Made by a program: the position numbers and the translations under genes. This document shows positions 7,397 through 16,609 of a stretch of DNA of 64,000 nucleotides, piece after piece. How positions within the stretch are numbered: the first letter of the stretch is position 1; every line of letters starts with the position of its first letter. This DNA is from Hymenobacter siberiensis. Its GTDB lineage: Bacteria; Bacteroidota; Bacteroidia; Cytophagales; Hymenobacteraceae. The notes beneath the pieces were generated by a model. It was not told the DNA's origin and ran no database searches. It was given only the letters and a program-made list of their open reading frames with translations. The stretch spans positions 2,852,001 through 2,916,000 of the forward strand of contig NZ_JAHLZY020000001.1 in NCBI RefSeq assembly GCF_018967865.2, in the 5' to 3' direction.

Positions 7397-8845
7397 ATGT
7401 GGGAACACCAAAGTCTGTTTCGCGTTTCTGCCCAACTCTTTGCCGAGGGGGTTTTTAATCTCCTCGACCGCAATTTGCGGCCCGAGGTTTTCTTGCTGGG
7501 ATTTGCCTCGGCCAAGGAAGGCGACGAGCCCGATTCCGTAGTGCTGGAGCCGGTTTCCGTGCGCTATTCGCCGGCCGATTTTCGGGACGTGAAATCCAAT
7601 GCCACGGCCCTCGAAGCCAATAAAGGCCCGCAGGGCTCGGTGTACCACCTGCACCCCAACGACCACGACCGGTTTGAGAAGCAGCACTGGTACGAGCTGA
7701 TGTGCCAGGCCACCGAAAGCATCCTGCAAAACATTAATACCAGCCGCCACGAAAGCCGCCGCTCGTTTTGCTCTACGCCGGTGAGCCTGCAGGGCTACCT
7801 CGTGACGGTGGTGCTGCAGATGTCGGCCGATTGCTACGATAATTACTACGCGCTGCCCAAGCCCGGCGCGGGCCGTCCCGCCAACCTGCCCCACGCGGCC
7901 GTGCTGGAATTTCTGCACGACTGCACCCGCGCCCTGCGCGAAGCCGACACCGCCGACAACGACCAGCCCGTCCTCGACCGCGATTACAACGAAGTGCTGC
8001 GCTCGGCCGGCCGCCGGCTGATGCTGCGCGTGGCCCCCGCCGGCACCCATGGCCTGTACGACGCCTGCAACGGCGTGGCCGCCCTGCGCCACGAGGGCGA
8101 CGAAGGCATCGGGACCATGCTGGTGAGCCGCCGCCAGCACCCGGCCGTGGTGCCCGTGCTCACGCTGGAAACGCCCGTGCCCATGCGCGACCACCGCTCC
8201 ATTCGCAAGCTGCTGGAACTGAGCGAAGGCTATACGGCCCTGATTTCGGATGCCTCGCACGTCTTTGGCCTGGGCCAGCTCGTGCCCGAGTCCGACTCGC
8301 AGTTTGAGCCGCTCGTGACGGTGCATTTCACCAACCACTACAGCTGGGAGGTGAGCCACGCCGGCCACGTGCTCATGCGCGTGGTGAGCAACACGCCCCG
8401 CCTGCCCCAGGGCCAGGTGGCGGCCGAAAACTTCGCCCGCATCGTGCGAATCGTATTTCCCAGCCTCGACCACGACAGCATTGGCTACCTCTGGGATTTG
8501 GCCCAGCAGGCCACCAAGCAGCCCAACGGTACCATCCTGGTTATCACCACCGGAGCGGTCAACGAGGCCAAACGCCTCACCCGCCAAAGCTTCCGCGTGG
8601 TGCCGCGCATCATGACGCCCTCCGTGCTGCGCCTCGTCACCAATATCGACGGGGCCGTGCTCATCGAGCCCAACGCTATGTGCCACGCCATCGGCGTCAT
8701 CCTCGACGGCCTGGCCACCGAAAGAGGCGACTCCTCCCGGGGCTCGCGCTACAACGGGGCCCTGCGCTACGTGAGCAGCAGCAAATACCCCGTGCTGGCC
8801 GTGGTGGTGAGCGAGGATGGCTGGATTGATTTGCTACCGAGCTAG
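7397..8845 (+). CDS. Diadenylate-cyclase (DAC) domain protein with large N-terminal sensor region
   Basis: A 482-residue soluble protein starting at ATG 7397. The last 120 residues look like a DisA/CdaA-type DAC domain, which makes c-di-AMP from two ATP: TILVITTGA and EAKRL, then NIDGAVLIEPN (DGA at about 418-420) and RGSRYN (about 448-453) in place of the classical RHR segment, ending PVLAVVVSEDGWIDL. The first 350 residues have no obvious motif; position and size suit one of the sensor domains (DACNV and relatives) that were predicted next to divergent DAC domains in nucleotide-signalling proteins. Whether this protein still makes c-di-AMP is open because the second motif is changed from RHR to RY. 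No partner gene is adjacent. Confidence 0.65.
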   Translation: MWEHQSLFRVSAQLFAEGVFNLLDRNLRPEVFLLGFASAKEGDEPDSVVLEPVSVRYSPADFRDVKSNATALEANKGPQGSVYHLHPNDHDRFEKQHWYELMCQATESILQNINTSRHESRRSFCSTPVSLQGYLVTVVLQMSADCYDNYYALPKPGAGRPANLPHAAVLEFLHDCTRALREADTADNDQPVLDRDYNEVLRSAGRRLMLRVAPAGTHGLYDACNGVAALRHEGDEGIGTMLVSRRQHPAVVPVLTLETPVPMRDHRSIRKLLELSEGYTALISDASHVFGLGQLVPESDSQFEPLVTVHFTNHYSWEVSHAGHVLMRVVSNTPRLPQGQVAAENFARIVRIVFPSLDHDSIGYLWDLAQQATKQPNGTILVITTGAVNEAKRLTRQSFRVVPRIMTPSVLRLVTNIDGAVLIEPNAMCHAIGVILDGLATERGDSSRGSRYNGALRYVSSSKYPVLAVVVSEDGWIDLLPS

Positions 8846-8930
8846 GAATCGCCTGTCATTGCGAGGGGGCACGATATTCCGCGAATTAAGCGGCGTCAAT
8901 CCGTCCTGTCAAAACCAGATGCTTTTTTCA

Positions 8931-9995
8931 TAGGACTTACGCATTTGGGGGTACTTTAAGCAAAACCGCCCGCTCATGCTGACCCAAACCGCTTACAGCG
9001 AGTACCTGCTCAGTACGCCCACGAACTACACCTGCACGCATTTGGCCGCCCATCTGCCCGATGTAAGCCACGACCAGGTGAATCGATTTTTGCGCATGAG
9101 CACACTGCCAGTCAATCAGTTGCGCGAATTAGTTCAGCCCTTGCTCCACGATTCGCCGGAGGCTTTTCTGCTCGTCGACGACAGCGTACAAGACAAACGC
9201 TACAGCCGCTTTATCGCCCTGGCCAAGCGGCAGTATTCGGGCAACGTGCACGGCATGGTCACCGGCATTGGGCTGGTCAATTTGGTGCATAGCAGCGGCG
9301 AAGCCGGGGATTTCCTCCCCCTGGATTACCGCATCTACGCGCCCGACCAAGACGAACAGACGAAAAACGACCATTTTCTGGCCATGTTTGACCAGGTTGT
9401 GGCGGAGGGCAAACTACTGGCACGCACCATTTTATTTGATTCCTGGTATGCGGGCAGCACGAATTTGAAACGCATTCATCGTGCCGGTTGGACGTTTTTC
9501 ACGACCCTGAAAAGCAACCGGTTGGTGAGCCTGGCCAAAGAAAGCGGCTACCAAGGCCTGACTACGCTGGAGCCGCCGCCCGGCGGTTGGAGTCAGGGCG
9601 TGGAAGTGCGCCTGAAAGAAGTGCCCTTTGGCGTAAAACTCTTCAAGCTAGTGGCCACGAACGGCGACATTGAATGGGTTATTACCAACCACTTGGCTGC
9701 TCATCTGACCCGCGAAATGGTGATTGAAGCCGTGCAGGTGCGTTGGCAGGTCGAGGAGTTTCACCGCAGCTTCAAACAGTTGACGGGGTCAGAGAAGTGC
9801 CAGTGCCGAAAGGAGATGGCGCAACGCAACCACTTGGCCTGTTGTTACTTGGCCTGGGTATCGCTGCGTCAACACGCCCGCCGCATGGGGCAAACTATTT
9901 ATCAGGCGCACCAACAGCAATGGGCACCCTACCTGCGGCAGCTGCTCCAAAAGCCAATCATTCAAGCACTTGTATAGTCGAGTGCGTAAGTCCTA
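8931..9995 (+). mobile_element. IS701-like insertion sequence, complete
   Basis: A 1065-bp element. Terminal inverted repeats TAGGACTTACGCA (8931-8943) and its complement (9983-9995) are perfect over 13 bp, and the 5-bp target duplication TTTCA is present on both sides (8926-8930, 9996-10000). The empty site is independently confirmed because its removal restores a perfect hairpin. One intact transposase gene fills it. Confidence 0.9.
8976..9977 (+). CDS. IS701-like (IS4 superfamily) DDE transposase
   Basis: An intact 333-residue transposase. The DDE residues sit in LLVDDSVQDK (near residue 68), ILFDSWYAGS (near 158) and the YREK-like VRWQVEEFHRSFKQLTG (near 255-270), and RRQYSGNVHG-like KRQYSGNVHGMVTGIGLVN is shared with IS701-type enzymes. 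It ends 18 bp before the right terminal repeat. Full length with no frameshift, so the element may still be active. Confidence 0.9.
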   Translation: MLTQTAYSEYLLSTPTNYTCTHLAAHLPDVSHDQVNRFLRMSTLPVNQLRELVQPLLHDSPEAFLLVDDSVQDKRYSRFIALAKRQYSGNVHGMVTGIGLVNLVHSSGEAGDFLPLDYRIYAPDQDEQTKNDHFLAMFDQVVAEGKLLARTILFDSWYAGSTNLKRIHRAGWTFFTTLKSNRLVSLAKESGYQGLTTLEPPPGGWSQGVEVRLKEVPFGVKLFKLVATNGDIEWVITNHLAAHLTREMVIEAVQVRWQVEEFHRSFKQLTGSEKCQCRKEMAQRNHLACCYLAWVSLRQHARRMGQTIYQAHQQQWAPYLRQLLQKPIIQALV

Positions 9996-10056
9996 TTTCA
10001 ATAACAGAACGCCCCGGCACTACTCAGTACCGGGGCGTTCTGTTATTGAAAAAAGC

Positions 10057-10328
10057 TTTGTCACATCTCGGAATTGGTTGCATTAAGAGAACGGGTTAGC
10101 TATACTTTCCTTCGTTACCATGGCCTGTGCGCTCGCAATGATAGGCCAAAAACTGAACTTGCCGCAGCATTTCACACTACTTATAAAGTCCTTGCTAAAC
10201 TTCTGTCAGCAACAAAAACCCCGGTACTGCACAGTACCGGGATTTTGTCACATCTCAGGGTTGGTCGCATTCAGAGAACGGATTAGCTACGCTTTCCTTC
10301 GGTTGCCACGACCTGCGGCCTCGCAATG
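10057..10328. repeat. Pair of diverged direct repeats with a small palindrome
   Basis: Bases 10057-10140 and 10244-10328 are about 80% alike, both beginning TTGTCACATCTC and ending CTCGCAATG. Each is preceded by a palindrome with a CCGGTACTG-like core (the interrupted hairpin, and 10214-10246). The stretch 8853-8890 starts TCATTGCGAGG and looks like the opposite end of the same repeat family. No gene lies in 9996-10335. Confidence 0.65.
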
Positions 10329-10335
10329 TGAGGCA

Positions 10336-11328
<993 letters not shown>

Positions 11329-11362
11329 AAATGGTGATTTGGTGGATTGGTGAATTTAAATC

Positions 11363-11465
11363 TGTTATCCTGAGCAGAGCGAAGGACCTTATCACCGCTG
11401 AGCTGTTTGCATTAATAACAAAAGGCCTCAGCCGTGATAAAGTCCTTCGCTACGCTCAGGATGAC
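11363..11465. repeat. Long inverted repeat
   Basis: Arms GTTATCCTGAGCAGAGCGAA... and ...TTCGCTACGCTCAGGATGAC pair over roughly 38 positions around a 25-bp centre. It belongs to the same family as 13283-13378 (shared GAAGGACCTTATC). Confidence 0.8.
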
Positions 11466-11552
11466 AAACTGGTTACTTCCACTTTTGATTTCGCACCTAT
11501 TCCAATCCCTTGCCTCCCACGCGCCTCACCCTTCCCTCATGGCTACCGGCCG

Positions 11553-11560
11553 TACCTTTG
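11553..11560 (+). promoter_or_regulatory. -7 box placed for a leaderless transcript
   Basis: TACCTTTG ends only 4 bp before the GTG start at 11565, so the predicted first transcribed base falls on or next to the start codon. Confidence 0.55.
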
Positions 11561-11564
11561 CCCC

Positions 11565-12020
11565 GTGAAAAGCTTCCTTAAAAATGCGCTCCGCGCCGCC
11601 GTCGTGGCCTCCGTGCCCGTCTTGGCCGCCTGCTCCTCCCCCAATAAGCCCATCAGCGAAAACGGGGCGGCCTCGCCCGCCAGCGCCGCCGAAATGGCCC
11701 TCATGGACCAGCACGACTCCCTGATGGCCCAAACCAGCAAGCTCTACGAGTTCAAAGCCAAGCTCTCCGGCTATCACACCGAGGCTGTATCGCCCTACAT
11801 TCACGGCCTGCTGGCTGCCGATGCCGCCATGATGGGCTGGATGCACCAGTACAAAGCGCCCGATACCACGGCCGCACCCGCCATCCGCCTGGCTTATTTC
11901 GAGCAGCAGCGGCAGGTGCTCGATGCCGTGCAGCGCCAGTATAAATCGACCCTCGACTCGGCCACCCGCTTCACCACCGAGCACCCCGCCGCCGGCGATG
12001 TCCGGCCTTCTTCCAAGTAA
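11565..12020 (+). CDS. Lipoprotein upstream of SCO gene, function unknown
   Basis: A 151-residue protein starting at GTG 11565; the reading frame is open far upstream but that part crosses a repeat and the promoter. The signal peptide MKSFLKNALRAAVVASVPVLAAC ends in a lipobox, so the protein is lipid-anchored in the periplasm or outer membrane. The mature part is mostly helical with a 50-residue stretch around MALMDQHDSLMAQTSKLYEF that could form a coiled coil. It is followed after 6 bp by the SCO gene, then a cytochrome c lipoprotein, so a role in copper or respiratory redox handling is likely but unproven. Confidence 0.7.
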   Translation: MKSFLKNALRAAVVASVPVLAACSSPNKPISENGAASPASAAEMALMDQHDSLMAQTSKLYEFKAKLSGYHTEAVSPYIHGLLAADAAMMGWMHQYKAPDTTAAPAIRLAYFEQQRQVLDAVQRQYKSTLDSATRFTTEHPAAGDVRPSSK

Positions 12021-12026
12021 CTCCCG

Positions 12027-12722
12027 ATGTTCAAACGCCTCCTGCTGCTGGCCCCGCTGGCCGCCACCCTGCTCACCACCGCCTGCACCGAGCCGCCTAA
12101 AGAAGCCGCCACACTGCCCATTATGGGCGAGCGCGACGTGCGCCCCCGCGCCGACGGCGGCCCCGCCGATACCGTGTTTGCCACCGTGCCCCGGTTCCGC
12201 CTCGTGGACCAGGCCGGCCAGACCATTACCAACCAAACCTTCGCCGGCCGGGCCTACGTGGCCGATTTCTTCTTCGCCACCTGCCCGGGCATTTGTCCCA
12301 AAATGCAGGCTGAGCTGCTGAAAGTGTACGCCAAGTTCGGCCAGGACCCGCGCCTGTCTATCCTGTCGCACACCATCGACCCGGCCCACGACACTATCCC
12401 CGTGCTCAAGGACTACGCCCAGCGCCTCGGCATCACGGATGCCAGCCGCTGGCACTTTGCCACCACCGGGGCCCACGGCGAACCCACGGCCAAGGACACG
12501 GTATTTCAGCTGGCTAAAGCCTACTTCACCGCCGCCCAGCCCGACCAGCAGGCCCCCGGCGGCTTCGCCCACAACGGTACCTTCGCCCTCGTGGACGACC
12601 AGGGCCGTATTCGCGGCCTCTACGACAGCCTCAATCCCAAGGAAGTGACCCGCCTGCTGGCCGAAATCCCGGTGCTGCTGACCGAGATTGACGGGCGCAA
12701 AAAGGGCGTGACCGGGAAGTAA
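12027..12722 (+). CDS. SCO1/SenC family copper/thiol protein, lipoprotein
   Basis: A 231-residue thioredoxin-fold protein used in assembling the CuA centre of cytochrome oxidase or in thiol reduction. The lipobox is LLTTAC (Cys20). The copper ligands are the CPGIC pair (Cys86, Cys90) and His182 in AHNGTFAL, all intact. A typical SCO motif DFFFATCPGICPKM and HTIDPAHDT support the family. It begins 6 bp after the lipoprotein stop and precedes a cytochrome c gene, so the three are probably an operon. Confidence 0.92.
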   Translation: MFKRLLLLAPLAATLLTTACTEPPKEAATLPIMGERDVRPRADGGPADTVFATVPRFRLVDQAGQTITNQTFAGRAYVADFFFATCPGICPKMQAELLKVYAKFGQDPRLSILSHTIDPAHDTIPVLKDYAQRLGITDASRWHFATTGAHGEPTAKDTVFQLAKAYFTAAQPDQQAPGGFAHNGTFALVDDQGRIRGLYDSLNPKEVTRLLAEIPVLLTEIDGRKKGVTGK

Positions 12723-12732
12723 GCACGAAGCA

Positions 12733-12827
12733 CGATGTAGGGGCGGGGCTTGCCCCCGCCCGCCATTGAACGGCACCGTTGTAACGATGCGACCGTCCGG
12801 GCGGGAACAAGCCCCGCCCCTACATCG
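12733..12827. repeat. Long inverted repeat, GTAGGGGCGGGG family
   Basis: Arms start CGATGTAGGGGCGGGGCTTG and end with the complement. Relatives lie at 44978-45116 and 57628-57719. It sits inside the SCO-cytochrome c interval and may act as a processing or attenuation hairpin. Confidence 0.85.
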
Positions 12828-12862
12828 GTAACTACGCACCAACCCGAGTTTTTTACTACTCA

Positions 12863-13258
12863 ATGCCCTTTCGCCCCCAATTTCTGCTCCCAGCCTTGCT
12901 CCTGCTGCTCTCCGGCTGCTTCAGCAACAACCGCCACCAGGGCGAAAAGCTCTATGTCCAGCACTGCGCCAGCTGCCACGGCGACCAGGGCCAGGGCCTG
13001 GCCCGCCTAATCCCGCCGCTGGCCGGGGCCGACTACCTGGTGGACCACCGCGACGAGCTGGCCTGCCTGCTCCGCAATGGGCAGAACGAGGTAATTGTGG
13101 TGAACGGCGTTGGCTACCACAACATCATGCCCGGCAACAAGGGCCTGAGCCCCGCCCAGCTCACCAATTTGCTCAACTACATTGAGAGCCACTGGGGCAA
13201 CGAAGGAGCTCCGCGCACTATTAGTGACGTGCAGGCTCAGATTGATAAGTGCCACTGA
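12863..13258 (+). CDS. Class I c-type cytochrome lipoprotein
   Basis: A 131-residue single-haem protein. The signal peptide ends in LLSGC (Cys19). The haem motif is CASCH (residues 35-39) and the likely axial methionine is in NIMPGNKGLS. The rest fits a cytochrome c6/cbb3-like small carrier fold (LTNLLNYIESHWGN). Located downstream of SCO, it is a plausible electron carrier to a terminal oxidase, though no oxidase gene is in the window. Confidence 0.9.
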   Translation: MPFRPQFLLPALLLLLSGCFSNNRHQGEKLYVQHCASCHGDQGQGLARLIPPLAGADYLVDHRDELACLLRNGQNEVIVVNGVGYHNIMPGNKGLSPAQLTNLLNYIESHWGNEGAPRTISDVQAQIDKCH

Positions 13259-13282
13259 GGGGCATTCAGGCGTTTATCGTTA

Positions 13283-13378
13283 TTTGTCAATCTGAGCGCG
13301 GCGAAGGACCTTATCAAATCTGGACAGCTGCGATAATCCAAACGGGATAAGGTCCTTCGCCGCGCTCAGGACGACAAA
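13283..13378. repeat. Long inverted repeat
   Basis: Arms read TTTGTCAATCTGAGCGCGGC... and ...GCCGCGCTCAGGACGACAAA, with GAAGGACCTTATC in the inner part. Same family as 11363-11465. Confidence 0.8.
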
Positions 13379-13491
13379 CGACTGGTTCCGTTTTCCTTAT
13401 CCGAACACACGCCCAACCCTCATTTCCCCCTCCCCGAACCCGTTTTTCGCCGTAGATTGCACCCCAATCCACCAGCAACTCTGAATTCCCC

Positions 13492-14424
13492 ATGGGCCTC
13501 TTCGACTTCCTCAAAAACAAACCCGGCGACGAAACGCCAGCTACTCCTGCTGCTCCCTCCACATCTTCGGCCCCGGCCGAAAAGCCCGCCGGCGGTCCCC
13601 GCTACCAGGGTGCCAAGTTCACGGCCCCGGTAGAGGGCGTGCCGGCCGTGCCCACCTTCCAGATGCCCGAGCCGGAGCCTTTCCCCTTCGAACCCCAGAA
13701 CGTGCTGGAGCAGCTGCTGCTGCTGGCCGCAACGGACGAAAACGCCCGCCCCGCCTTTTATCAGGCGCTGTTGCAGGAAGAAATCCTGATGATTCTGGCG
13801 CCCATGGAAGGCATCGGGACCGGCGAGGTCGTGCTCGCCGAAGGCCAGGAAATCCAGCTGCAGATTCTCAACGATGGTAAGCTACCCATCTTCTCCTCAC
13901 CCCCCCGCCTCACCGATGGCGGCGTGGATAATGGCCTGGTGAGCTACGTCCGCATTCCCGGCCATGCGTTCTTTAACATGGTGCAGGGCCAAGACTGCGT
14001 GCTGAACCCCTTCTCGCCCGCCGGCAAGCTCCTGCCCAAGGACGAATTGGCGGCCCTGCTCAACGGCCAGCTCACCGGCCCGCTCTCGCCGGCCGGCGGC
14101 GATGCCGAGGTGATGTTGAGCCAGCCCGCCGACTACCCACAGGCCGTGGCCGACGCCATTGCCGCCTGGGCCGTTACCCAGCCCCACATCGAAGCCGCCT
14201 TCCTGGCCCAGATGCAGCTGGCCAACAACCCCGAGGTGCCCCGCCTGCTCCTCGCCTTTACCAGCACCGCCGCCGACCCCAGCTTTATGCAGGACCTCGG
14301 CCCCGTGCTTCAGGGCCAGACCGATGCCTTCCAGTTTGTGGATTTGATGCTGCTGGATATGAATTCGGAAGAGGGCGTGAACCCGTACTTCCGCACCATT
14401 GAGCCGTTTTACAAAGCGGGTTAA
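13492..14424 (+). CDS. SseB-family protein (enhanced serine sensitivity)
   Basis: A 310-residue cytosolic protein. After a low-complexity start (residues 10-45, rich in Ala, Pro and Thr) comes an SseB N-terminal-like domain from VLEQLLLLAATDENARPAFYQALL to about residue 215, then a C-terminal SseB_C-like domain (IEAAFLAQMQLANNPEVPRLLLAF). In E. coli sseB alters serine sensitivity but its biochemical role is unknown. It lies between two long inverted repeats and seems to be a single-gene unit. Confidence 0.75.
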   Translation: MGLFDFLKNKPGDETPATPAAPSTSSAPAEKPAGGPRYQGAKFTAPVEGVPAVPTFQMPEPEPFPFEPQNVLEQLLLLAATDENARPAFYQALLQEEILMILAPMEGIGTGEVVLAEGQEIQLQILNDGKLPIFSSPPRLTDGGVDNGLVSYVRIPGHAFFNMVQGQDCVLNPFSPAGKLLPKDELAALLNGQLTGPLSPAGGDAEVMLSQPADYPQAVADAIAAWAVTQPHIEAAFLAQMQLANNPEVPRLLLAFTSTAADPSFMQDLGPVLQGQTDAFQFVDLMLLDMNSEEGVNPYFRTIEPFYKAG

Positions 14425-14449
14425 GCAGTTACCTGGTCACCGAATGCTC

Positions 14450-14546
14450 AGAGCGTCATGCTGAGCTTGCCGAAGCATCTCGACCGCAGCAGTAATTAGT
14501 TACGCTTCGCGGTCGAAATGCTTCGGCAAGCTCAGCATGACGCTCT
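14450..14546. repeat. Long inverted repeat with T-run, CATGCTGAGC family
   Basis: Arms AGAGCGTCATGCTGAGCTTG... and the complement pair over about 38 bp with few mismatches, then TTTTTTT. It probably ends the SseB-like transcript. Related copies are at 28805-28892, 32110-32215 and 40563-40679. Confidence 0.85.
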
Positions 14547-14576
14547 TTTTTTGCGTTCTCTTCCCAACTCCTGGCC

Positions 14577-14584
14577 TACCTTTC
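14577..14584 (+). promoter_or_regulatory. -7 box abutting the M28 peptidase start
   Basis: TACCTTTC (one mismatch to TAnnTTTG) ends 4 bp before ATG 14589, the same tight spacing as at 11553-11565. Confidence 0.45.
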
Positions 14585-14588
14585 CCTT

Positions 14589-15947
14589 ATGAAACTCGCC
14601 GCACTCCTCCTGGCCCTCGTGCCCTTCGCCGCTCTCGCCCAAAAGCCCGCCCCGCTCCTGCCCCCCGCCGACCCGGCCATTCAAAAGCTGGTGGATGAAA
14701 TCTCGGCCAAAAACCTCGAGGCCGATATCCGCAAGCTCGTTTCCTTCGGCACGCGGCATACGCTGAGCGACACGCAGAGCCCCACGCGCGGCATCGGCGC
14801 GGCCCGCAACTACGTGCGCGATGAGTTCTTAAAATACAGCAAAGCCGGCGGCGGAAGAATGACCGTCGAGATGGACACCTTTACCATCAAGCCCGACGGC
14901 CGCCGCATCAACAAGCCCGTGCTGATGGCCAACGTGCTGGCCACCCTGCCCGGCACCGACCCCACCGACACCCGCATCATCCTGGTGAGCGGCCACATCG
15001 ACTCCCGCGTTTCGGACGTGATGAACGCCACCGCCGATGCCCCCGGGGCCAACGACGACGGCTCGGGCACCGTGCTGGTGATGGAGCTGGCCCGCGTGCT
15101 GGCCGGTCAAAAATTCCCCTGCACCCTCAAATTCGTAGCCGTGCAGGGCGAAGAGCAGGGCCTCTACGGCTCCAGCCACCTGGCCGAGCGGGCCAAAAAA
15201 GAAGGCTGGAACCTGGTTGCGATGCTCAACAACGACATCGTGGGCAACTCGCACGGCTTCGACCCCATCATCAACGATGGTACCCAGGTGCGCGTATTCA
15301 GCGAAGGCGTGCCGGCCAACGAGACGAACGACCAAGCCAAAGTGCGCCGCCAGCTCAGCAGCGAGAACGATGCGCCCAGCCGCCAGGTAGCCCGCTACAT
15401 TCAGCGCACGGCCCAGCTCTACGGCCGGGGCCACAAAGTGGCCCTGGAGTACCGCCCCGACCGCTTCCTGCGCGGCGGCGACCACACGCCCTTCAACCAG
15501 CAGGGCTTCGCCGCCGTCCGCTTCACCGAGATGAATGAGGACTACACCCACCAGCACCAGGACCTGCGCACCGAAAAAGGCCGCGCCTACGGCGATGTAA
15601 CCGAGGGCGTGGACTTCGCCTACCTGCGCCGCAATGCCGGCATCAACCTCGCCACCATGGCATCGCTGGCACTGGCCCCCGCCGCCCCGGCCAAGGTTGA
15701 AGTCCTCACTGCCAACCTCACCAACCGCACCGAGCTGCGCTGGGAAGCGCCCGCCACGGGCCCCAAGCCCAGCAGCTACGTGGTGCTGGTGCGCGAAACC
15801 AGCGCCCCGCAGTGGCAGCAGCGTTTCTCCGTTGCGGGCCTAACGGCTGATTTCCCCATCAGCAAGGACAATTTTATCTTCGGCGTGGTGAGCGTGGATG
15901 CCGCCGGTCACGAGAGTGTGGCCGTGCTGCCGGTGGTGGGGCGGTAG
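14589..15947 (+). CDS. M28-family zinc aminopeptidase, secreted
   Basis: A 452-residue exported metallopeptidase with signal peptide MKLAALLLALVPFAALAQ. The two-zinc site is complete: His in LVSGHIDSR, bridging Asp in GANDDGSG, the Glu pair in QGEEQGLYG, Asp in NNDIVGNSHG, and His in RGGDHTPFNQQG. A C-terminal domain of about 90 residues (VEVLTANLTNRTELRWEAP onward) looks like a fibronectin type III fold. It should remove N-terminal residues from peptides in the periplasm or outside the cell. Confidence 0.9.
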   Translation: MKLAALLLALVPFAALAQKPAPLLPPADPAIQKLVDEISAKNLEADIRKLVSFGTRHTLSDTQSPTRGIGAARNYVRDEFLKYSKAGGGRMTVEMDTFTIKPDGRRINKPVLMANVLATLPGTDPTDTRIILVSGHIDSRVSDVMNATADAPGANDDGSGTVLVMELARVLAGQKFPCTLKFVAVQGEEQGLYGSSHLAERAKKEGWNLVAMLNNDIVGNSHGFDPIINDGTQVRVFSEGVPANETNDQAKVRRQLSSENDAPSRQVARYIQRTAQLYGRGHKVALEYRPDRFLRGGDHTPFNQQGFAAVRFTEMNEDYTHQHQDLRTEKGRAYGDVTEGVDFAYLRRNAGINLATMASLALAPAAPAKVEVLTANLTNRTELRWEAPATGPKPSSYVVLVRETSAPQWQQRFSVAGLTADFPISKDNFIFGVVSVDAAGHESVAVLPVVGR

Positions 15948-16030
15948 GGTACACGTATTTATTAAAGGCCGCCTAACATGCAACGATAGTTAGAGCCTAC
16001 AGGTCAGGTGAGAAACAATAAGTCAACATC

Positions 16031-16414
16031 ATGCGTTACTTATTCTCATCCATTCTTTGTTTCGTATTACTTGCGACTGCATGCAAAAAAACGAATCCAA
16101 CAATCACCACCTTGGACGGAACCTATACAGGCACCTTTCAGCGCCAGCAAGGGAGTGGTGGACTAATTTCACAGGTAAGTCTTACTTTTTCGGGCAATAA
16201 TTGGAGCGGCTCCAGTCAGTATCCCAAATACCCAGCACTGTGCAGGGGGACTTACACAATTAGTGCGGGAAATAAAATATCATTCGCCAACGCTTGCGCC
16301 TGGACTACTGAATTTGACTGGTCGTTGATTCTCGGAAGGGAGTACAATTTGAGTGTAGATGGCAATGCGGTGGTGTTCGCCAAAGATGATGACATTTACA
16401 AGCTCAGCAAATAA
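16031..16414 (+). CDS. Small lipoprotein, lipocalin-like
   Basis: A 127-residue protein with signal peptide ending LLATAC. The mature part is beta-rich: TLDGTYTGTFQRQ, VSLTFSGNNWSGSS, GTYTISAGNKISFANAC and YNLSVDGNAVVFAKDDDIYKLSK, as in small lipocalin-like Bacteroidetes lipoproteins. A cysteine pair (in ALCRGTY and NACAW) may form a disulfide. Function unknown. The lower GC compared with its neighbours hints at separate origin. Confidence 0.65.
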   Translation: MRYLFSSILCFVLLATACKKTNPTITTLDGTYTGTFQRQQGSGGLISQVSLTFSGNNWSGSSQYPKYPALCRGTYTISAGNKISFANACAWTTEFDWSLILGREYNLSVDGNAVVFAKDDDIYKLSK

Positions 16415-16609
16415 GCCTAATCCATTAGCTACCAAAGTTAGGCAGTTGTATTACCAGCGATTACACTGGCTCTTTATTGCGGTATTTTTTTTAGGACCAG
16501 TGAAATGACATATGCCCGTGTTTGAGCTAACCAAAGAGGGAATGGCAGGCGTAATACATTTTCGCAGCGGGCGATACATCCTCCAAAACCTCACTAAACC
16601 CAACCCGCT

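Larger units (their letters stand above)
8921..10056. repeat. Perfect hairpin (27-bp stem) interrupted by the IS element
   Basis: Bases 8921-8930 plus 10001-10017, once the insertion and one target copy are removed, are the exact complement of 10030-10056. The stem starts GCTTTTTTCA and ends GCCCCGG, so it would end in T-runs in both directions, like a bidirectional terminator between the DAC gene and the convergent reductase gene. Confidence 0.85.

Noticed and set aside
7286..8686. A long reverse-strand frame over the DAC-domain gene
   Set aside because: The forward frame has recognisable DAC motifs; the reverse frame is a low-complexity shadow.
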